Of a DNA stretch of 64,000 nt, positions 60,645-64,000 are shown piece by piece (the first letter of the stretch is position 1; each line of letters starts with the position of its first letter). The DNA is from Gammaproteobacteria bacterium (lineage in GTDB: Bacteria; Pseudomonadota; Gammaproteobacteria; Nevskiales; Nevskiaceae): the NCBI GenBank assembly GCA_026398875.1, contig JAPLSB010000017.1:248001-312000 (forward strand). Reading direction: 5' to 3'. Below the pieces are notes generated by a model. It saw only the letters and a program-made list of their open reading frames with translations. It was not told the origin of the DNA and did no database searches. A program made the translations under genes and the position numbers.

Positions 60645-60739
60645 CGCACCATGCGAGGGCTCCAACCTCCTCGCTTACGCCTCGATAGGTCCACCTGCGT
60701 GGAATGCGCCGGCCGGGAGATTCACCGAAGGCGCGTCAC
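60641..60739 (+). other. Possible structured RNA in the gpF-gpG gap
   Basis: 7-bp closing arms GTGACGC (60641-60647) and GCGTCAC (60733-60739) enclose a hairpin GCGAGG/CCTCGC (60653-60674) and a second stem GCGCC/GGCGC near the 3' arm, suggesting a multi-branched fold of 99 bases. The 122-base gap is unusual in this tightly packed block. No tRNA T-loop is present. A 30-codon frame (60651-60743) also exists but has no visible start signal. Confidence 0.35.
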
Positions 60740-60766
60740 GTGAAAAGCGTACCACGGAGATGAGAA

Positions 60767-61255
60767 ATGGCTGGCGCGATCCTCAATCTTGACCTTCGCG
60801 GGCTGCAGACCTTCGACCAGGCGGTCACCCGCATCGAGCAACTGTTGCGGTACCCGGAGCCCCTGCTGACCGATATCGGCGAGGCGCTGCTGCTATCGGT
60901 CGACGAGCGCTTCGAGCGCCGCGAAGATCCGGACGGAATACCGTGGGAGCCGGTCAGCGATAAGTACGCCGGGCGGAAGAGCGCCGGCAAGGCAACGAAG
61001 CGATCGGGTGCGGTCACCGATCCGGGCAACATCCTCGAACTGACCCGCGATCTCCGGCGACTGACCAGGTACCAGGTCGATGGCGAAACGCTGCTGATCG
61101 GCTCGGACCGCGTGTACGCAGCAACCCACCAATTCGGCGATCCGAAGCGAGGCATTCCGGCGAGGCCGGTCTATGGATTGTCGGACGATGACCGAGAGGA
61201 AATCGGTCAGCTGGTGATTGAGCACCTCGACGATGCCGTGCGGAATTTCCCGTGA
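60767..61255 (+). CDS. Virion morphogenesis protein gpG (Mu gp31-like)
   Basis: 162 residues. RYPEPLLTDIGEALLLSVDERFERREDPDGIPWEPVSDKYAGRK and LTRDLRRLTRYQVDGETLLIGSDRVYAATHQFGDPKRGIPARPVYGLSDDD are typical of the phage virion morphogenesis (tail completion) family. Last gene on this side; in Mu the protease gene follows it directly, here the prophage end does. Confidence 0.92.
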   Translation: MAGAILNLDLRGLQTFDQAVTRIEQLLRYPEPLLTDIGEALLLSVDERFERREDPDGIPWEPVSDKYAGRKSAGKATKRSGAVTDPGNILELTRDLRRLTRYQVDGETLLIGSDRVYAATHQFGDPKRGIPARPVYGLSDDDREEIGQLVIEHLDDAVRNFP

Positions 61256-61401
61256 CGCGGAGTTAATCGCGCGTCGAAACATGCATCAAACCAACTGTCG
61301 CTCGGCCTGTCGGCGTTGTCGGCGAATTTTCTTTTACTTATCCCGATTTAGCCCACTTTTTCCCGCTTTTTCCCGTGCTTCAATCCATACGTCAGCAAGC
61401 A
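61256..61401 (-). other. Prophage right end with transposase-binding sites
   Basis: Non-coding terminus. Two inverted copies of the left-end sites: 61375-61391 (read inward CGTATGGATTGAAGCAC) and 61281-61297 (read inward CAGTTGGTTTGATGCAT). A 17-base segment at 61285-61301 is the exact inverse of 20013-20029. AT-rich spacing with two TTTTTCCCG runs lies between. Ends ...AAGCA, then the target duplicate CCTGG. The wide site spacing resembles Mu attL. Confidence 0.8.
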
Positions 61402-61854
61402 CCTGGCCCGCTATCGCTCAGCGGACATCCATGTCCGCTGCCCCCTCCGATCGCTGCGATGCTCGGCGCCATGCAAGGGGGATGAACGTCCACGGCAAAA
61501 GCTGAAGCAACTTCAACCGCAAGGACAAAAGCCGCAGCGCGGAGCGCTGCGGCTTTTGCTTTTGATTCTGCTTCGGCGGTTGCCGTTGCTGTTGCTGTTG
61601 CCGTGAATCCCCCTTGGAGCGCGCCGAGCATCGCAGGGCATGGCGGAATAGGCCCCGCAGGGGGCGAGGCAGGAGCCGAAGCCTTTTCGTCACGCCAGGG
61701 ATGGCGTGTCGAAAAGCCCCGCCATGTCCGAGAAGCACAGGGCATCGGGTCGCGCTTCTGCTTCTCGCGAACCGACGCAGCGATGGGGCGCATTCCTTTT
61801 GGTGACTTTTCCTTGGGCGTTTCAAGGAAAAGTTACCCGCGCGTCAGCGCGGAA
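61402..61854 (+). repeat. Host palindromic intergenic element, right part
   Basis: Non-coding continuation of the element cut at 19984. Contains hairpin GCGGACAT/ATGTCCGC (61421-61438), a terminator-like hairpin (61526-61558), a short GTTGCT/GTTGCC microsatellite near 61578-61602, a GCCA-GGGA-TGGC hairpin around 61695, and a terminal 11-bp hairpin ACTTTTCCTTG/CAAGGAAAAGT (61805-61833) followed by GTTACCCGCGCG, the inverse of the left terminus. No credible gene; 61855-61943 also shows none. Confidence 0.8.
61526..61558 (+). terminator. Perfect 15-bp hairpin with T-rich tail
   Basis: CAAAAGCCGCAGCGC/GCGCTGCGGCTTTTG around GGA, followed by CTTTTG. A textbook rho-independent terminator shape that works in either direction, inside the host palindromic element. 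Confidence 0.75.
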
Positions 61855-61943
61855 TGGTTCGCTGCGGCCGGATCAGTCAGGGTGGCTGACGGCACCGAAT
61901 CCGTCGGGATGCGCGGAAAGGCCGCTTTCCCGACCTACTCGGG

Positions 61944-62630
61944 CTAGGGAGTACCTTTGCTTGAAAACAATGGAACCATCACTCCTGCCAGGGCGGCGAG
62001 GGCGCTGATCGCGGTAAAAATCAGCATCCATACCTCGTTACTCACTGACCGCTTCGGTGCAGAAAGCCGAAGCCGACAGTGAGGCAAGAAGGTCCCGCGA
62101 AGGTGAGCAGAAAAAGCAGAAGTCAACGCGCCTAAAGCGATAATCGATAGCGAAGCCGACAAAAAACTGCCGTGCTTTATCGCTGTTGTTGCAGCGATCA
62201 AAAGAAACGCAATTCCAGCTCCACTTATCCCTGAGAACGCGGGAACCATGGGACGATACCAAGGGGTATGGGCCTGCATGAACTGGCTAAGCTGCTGGAG
62301 CTTGCCGCGAAACCATACTTCGTCGCTCGAGTGAACTTGGTATTCCCCACCGGTAGGCCGCAGAGTTAGCCAAATACCACGATCTATTCGATTGTCGTCC
62401 GTCCACCCCCGGACGGAAATTGAAAGGCTCTCAACTTGCACCGGCAGAGCCTGTGCCCAAAGCTCTTCCAAAGAGTCAGCGCCATACTGAGCATCGCCAA
62501 CGCTAAGGGTGAAATCACAGGACTTCGGCCTCGTCGGCACTCCCTGTACAGCCAATTTAGCAAGCGCCTCGATACTGTCCTTGTTTAGACGCAAAGGCGG
62601 TACCTTCACGATAGTTCTAAATTCCGGCAT
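61944..62630 (-). CDS. Hypothetical membrane protein
   Basis: 228 residues. A soluble N-terminal half (about 1-125, MPEFRTIVKVPPLRLNKDSIEALAKLAVQG...) and three or four hydrophobic helices (SGISGAGIAFLLIAATTAI, SASLSIIALGALTSAFSA, EVWMLIFTAISALAALAGVMVPLF). Family unknown. Composition is more AT-rich than the host average, consistent with an acquired gene. It lies between the repeat element and the oxygenase. Confidence 0.7.
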   Translation of the reverse strand: MPEFRTIVKVPPLRLNKDSIEALAKLAVQGVPTRPKSCDFTLSVGDAQYGADSLEELWAQALPVQVESLSISVRGWTDDNRIDRGIWLTLRPTGGEYQVHSSDEVWFRGKLQQLSQFMQAHTPWYRPMVPAFSGISGAGIAFLLIAATTAIKHGSFLSASLSIIALGALTSAFSAHLRGTFLPHCRLRLSAPKRSVSNEVWMLIFTAISALAALAGVMVPLFSSKGTP

Positions 62631-62658
62631 CAGATTTTCCTGTGGGCCCCAGCGCCAA

Positions 62659-63795
62659 TCAAACCCGCGGCAAATCCGCCAACTTCACCACCCCACCCTG
62701 CGCATACGCCGCCACCGGCACACTCTTCTCGATCAACAACTCCCGCAACGACTGGATCGCCGGAAAGATCTCCTGATTCCAGTCCTCGCCCTGCGCATCG
62801 AATGCCGCCTGCTCGGCTTCGACGATCTCCGTGTCCTGCCCGAAGATGCCGTTGGTGAAGGCGACGATGAACGGCCAGATCACGTGGATCATCCCCGGAA
62901 TCGGCGGCTTGCGGATCATCATCAGGCCGTAGGTCTGGTTCTTCCGCTGGGCTGCGTCGGTCGGCCAGTAGCAGTTCCACAGATCCAGCGCCGGTTCGTC
63001 CTTCGGGCTGCCAGCCGTCCAGAACTTCAGCGTCTGATACGGGTACTCGGTGCGGATGGTCATCATGTCGATCGAGCCGTCACTGACCTTGGCCGCACCC
63101 TTGCGATTGATCATGAAGCGCTCGCCGATCGGCTGCTTGCCGGCGGCGCGAGCAAACGTGTAATCGCACTCCACCCAGCCGTCGCCCTTGCGGACGTCGA
63201 GACAGGTGGCGCGGATCGAGCCCATCAGGCTGCGATGCAGGAACTGATGGTTCATGTCCATCAGGTTCTCGTGCATGAAGCTCCAGTGGCAGCCGATCGT
63301 GCGATCCAGCGTGCGGGTCTTGTACTCGCCCTTGGCAAAGGTCGAGACATCCGGGAACGCGGTGTAGCCAGGCGCGGCTTGATCGCCGGTGTAGACGAAC
63401 AGGAAGCCGTAGGCCTCGCGCACCGGATAGCTCTTGACGCCATTCGGCAACTGCTTGCCTTCGTCCAGATACGGCACGTTGACGCAAGCGCCGGTGCGGT
63501 CATAGGTCCAGCAGTGGTAGTGGCACTGCAGGCGTTCGCCACGGACCACACCCATGGTCAGCGGCACCTGGCGGTGGGCACAGCGGTCTTCGAGCGCGAA
63601 CACCTCGCCCTTTTCCGGACGGACCAGCGCGATCGGCTCGCCCGCGAAGCTGACTGCCAGCGACTTACCCGGCTTCAGCTGTTTCGAACGCGCCAGCGGA
63701 TACCAGAAGTTCGGATCGAGGCCGGATTTGCGCAGGTCGGCGGCTTCGAACTTCGGGGCGGGCGCGTGGCGGCGGAGGGCGGTGATCGAGGACAT
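62659..63795 (-). CDS. Rieske [2Fe-2S] aromatic ring-hydroxylating oxygenase-like protein
   Basis: 378 residues. Rieske motif Cys72-x-His74...Cys91-x2-His94 (CAHR, CHYHC) in an N-terminal domain, then a catalytic domain with candidate mononuclear iron ligands His183 and His187 (ENLMDMNHQFLH). It resembles oxygenase alpha subunits of the Rieske family that act alone with separate reductases. Substrate unknown. No partner reductase is in view. The start at 63795 is chosen as MSSITALRRHAPAPKFEA; a start 24 bases upstream is possible. Confidence 0.9.
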   Translation of the reverse strand: MSSITALRRHAPAPKFEAADLRKSGLDPNFWYPLARSKQLKPGKSLAVSFAGEPIALVRPEKGEVFALEDRCAHRQVPLTMGVVRGERLQCHYHCWTYDRTGACVNVPYLDEGKQLPNGVKSYPVREAYGFLFVYTGDQAAPGYTAFPDVSTFAKGEYKTRTLDRTIGCHWSFMHENLMDMNHQFLHRSLMGSIRATCLDVRKGDGWVECDYTFARAAGKQPIGERFMINRKGAAKVSDGSIDMMTIRTEYPYQTLKFWTAGSPKDEPALDLWNCYWPTDAAQRKNQTYGLMMIRKPPIPGMIHVIWPFIVAFTNGIFGQDTEIVEAEQAAFDAQGEDWNQEIFPAIQSLRELLIEKSVPVAAYAQGGVVKLADLPRV

Positions 63796-64000
63796 GCGGA
63801 CAACTCCGGGATGAGTCAAAAATTCGGGTGGGAGCCTAGCACGGGGCTATTCGCGGGTCGGCGGCGGCCGCGGGGATCGAAAAGCAACCGTTCAACGCAA
63901 AGGCGCAAAGAAAAAAGAAAGGACGCAAAGACAAGATCCATTCAGGAACAACAGCCGAGCGGATTTTCCTTTTCATCAAACAGCTTTTCGCTGTTCTCTC
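63796..64000. other. Intergenic end of window
   Basis: 205 bases upstream of the oxygenase gene with no credible gene. Contains an AT-rich stretch with CAACGCAAAGGCGCAAAG followed by GGACGCAAAGAC (around 63893-63932), a repeat-like motif of unknown role. Confidence 0.5.

Larger units (their letters stand above)
19985..61401 (-). mobile_element. Complete Mu-like (B3-type) transposable prophage, 41,417 bp
   Basis: Bounded by a 5-bp target duplication CCTGG (19980-19984, 61402-61406). The element begins TG and ends CA. Ten bases in from each end lies a similar 17-base site (CGTTTGGTTTGATTCAC at left, CGTATGGATTGAAGCAC read inward from the right), with a second site further in on each side. Excision in silico rejoins a perfect host hairpin. 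It carries MuA/MuB-type transposition genes, Mor, GemA, Mu-type packaging, head, sheath, baseplate and spike genes, and all structural modules appear full length. By the spacing of terminal sites (22 bases apart at left, 94 at right) the left end resembles Mu attR and the right end Mu attL. Confidence 0.95.

Noticed and set aside
60641-60739. tRNA or tRNA-like gene
   Set aside because: The 7-bp closing stem suggests an acceptor arm, but no T-loop, no plausible anticodon arm and no D-arm could be placed.
60651-60743. 30-codon frame MRGLQPPRLRLDRSTCVECAG... as an antidote gene
   Set aside because: No ribosome-binding site and it lies inside the predicted paired region; too weak to call.
20013-61301. 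Exact 17-base inverted repeat taken as the prophage termini
   Set aside because: It lies 28 and 100 bases inside the ends set by the target duplication; it is an internal pair of transposase sites.
61578-61602. GTTGCT microsatellite as a phase-variable switch
   Set aside because: It is in non-coding sequence with only a few units and no adjacent promoter or gene start.

Overview
The window is a high-GC gammaproteobacterial chromosome segment that holds one apparently complete Mu-like (B3-type) transposable prophage. Host genes point to Nevskiales/Xanthomonadales-type bacteria: an rluD-pgeF-YCF48-RND run, divergent rluD/bamD, pilSR, a DUF885 lipoprotein, and a long palindromic intergenic element of a style seen in that group. 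The taxonomic call is an inference from gene content.

Layout. 1-19.98 kb is host: the edge of a Flp/Tad pilus locus (prepilin peptidase, Flp pilin), apaH, a four-gene overlapping operon (rluD, pgeF, YCF48-like propeller, RND exporter), bamD with a long C-terminal extension, nadE, sucCD with a duplicated sucD start between the two genes, a PP0621-type small protein, pilS-pilR, a DUF885 peptidase, an unknown protein divergent from a LysR regulator, and an unknown protein. 19985-61401 is the prophage. 61402-64000 is host again: the other half of the interrupted palindromic element, a membrane protein of unknown function and a Rieske-type oxygenase.

Prophage ends can be placed to the base. A 5-bp duplication (CCTGG at 19980-19984 and 61402-61406) flanks a TG...CA element whose two ends share transposase-site-like inverted repeats at the same offset. 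Removing the prophage restores a perfect host hairpin.

Prophage organisation. From the repressor (51712) and an overlapping early promoter, early genes run leftward: Ner-like HTH, a DUF3102-like protein, transposase A, ATPase B, several small HTH or zinc-finger proteins, DUF3164, HU, GemA, Mor, CsrA. The same strand then carries protease/scaffold, capsid, tail sheath, tube, frameshifted chaperone, tape measure, baseplate and fibre genes, and a Dam methylase at the left end. A second block runs rightward from the repressor side: two probable cargo genes on the opposite strand, holin-like protein, nested Rz/Rz1 spanins, TerS, TerL, portal, minor head protein with a nuclease-like tail, and gpG. 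Packaging/portal genes and protease/capsid genes, adjacent in Mu, therefore lie about 13 kb apart and are read divergently (TerL starts at 56295, the protease at 41282).

The most striking content is in the baseplate/fibre cassette (23.5-31.3 kb). It holds two alginate lyases of unrelated folds: a free PL7 enzyme with all three family motifs (RSELR, QIH, YFKAGAY), and a PL5/AlgL-like domain at the C-terminus of a 1112-residue tail protein. Together with a collagen-like repeat fibre they look like a two-enzyme device for cutting both block types of alginate on the host surface. No endolysin could be recognised. A phage-borne CsrA sits exactly at the early/late junction.
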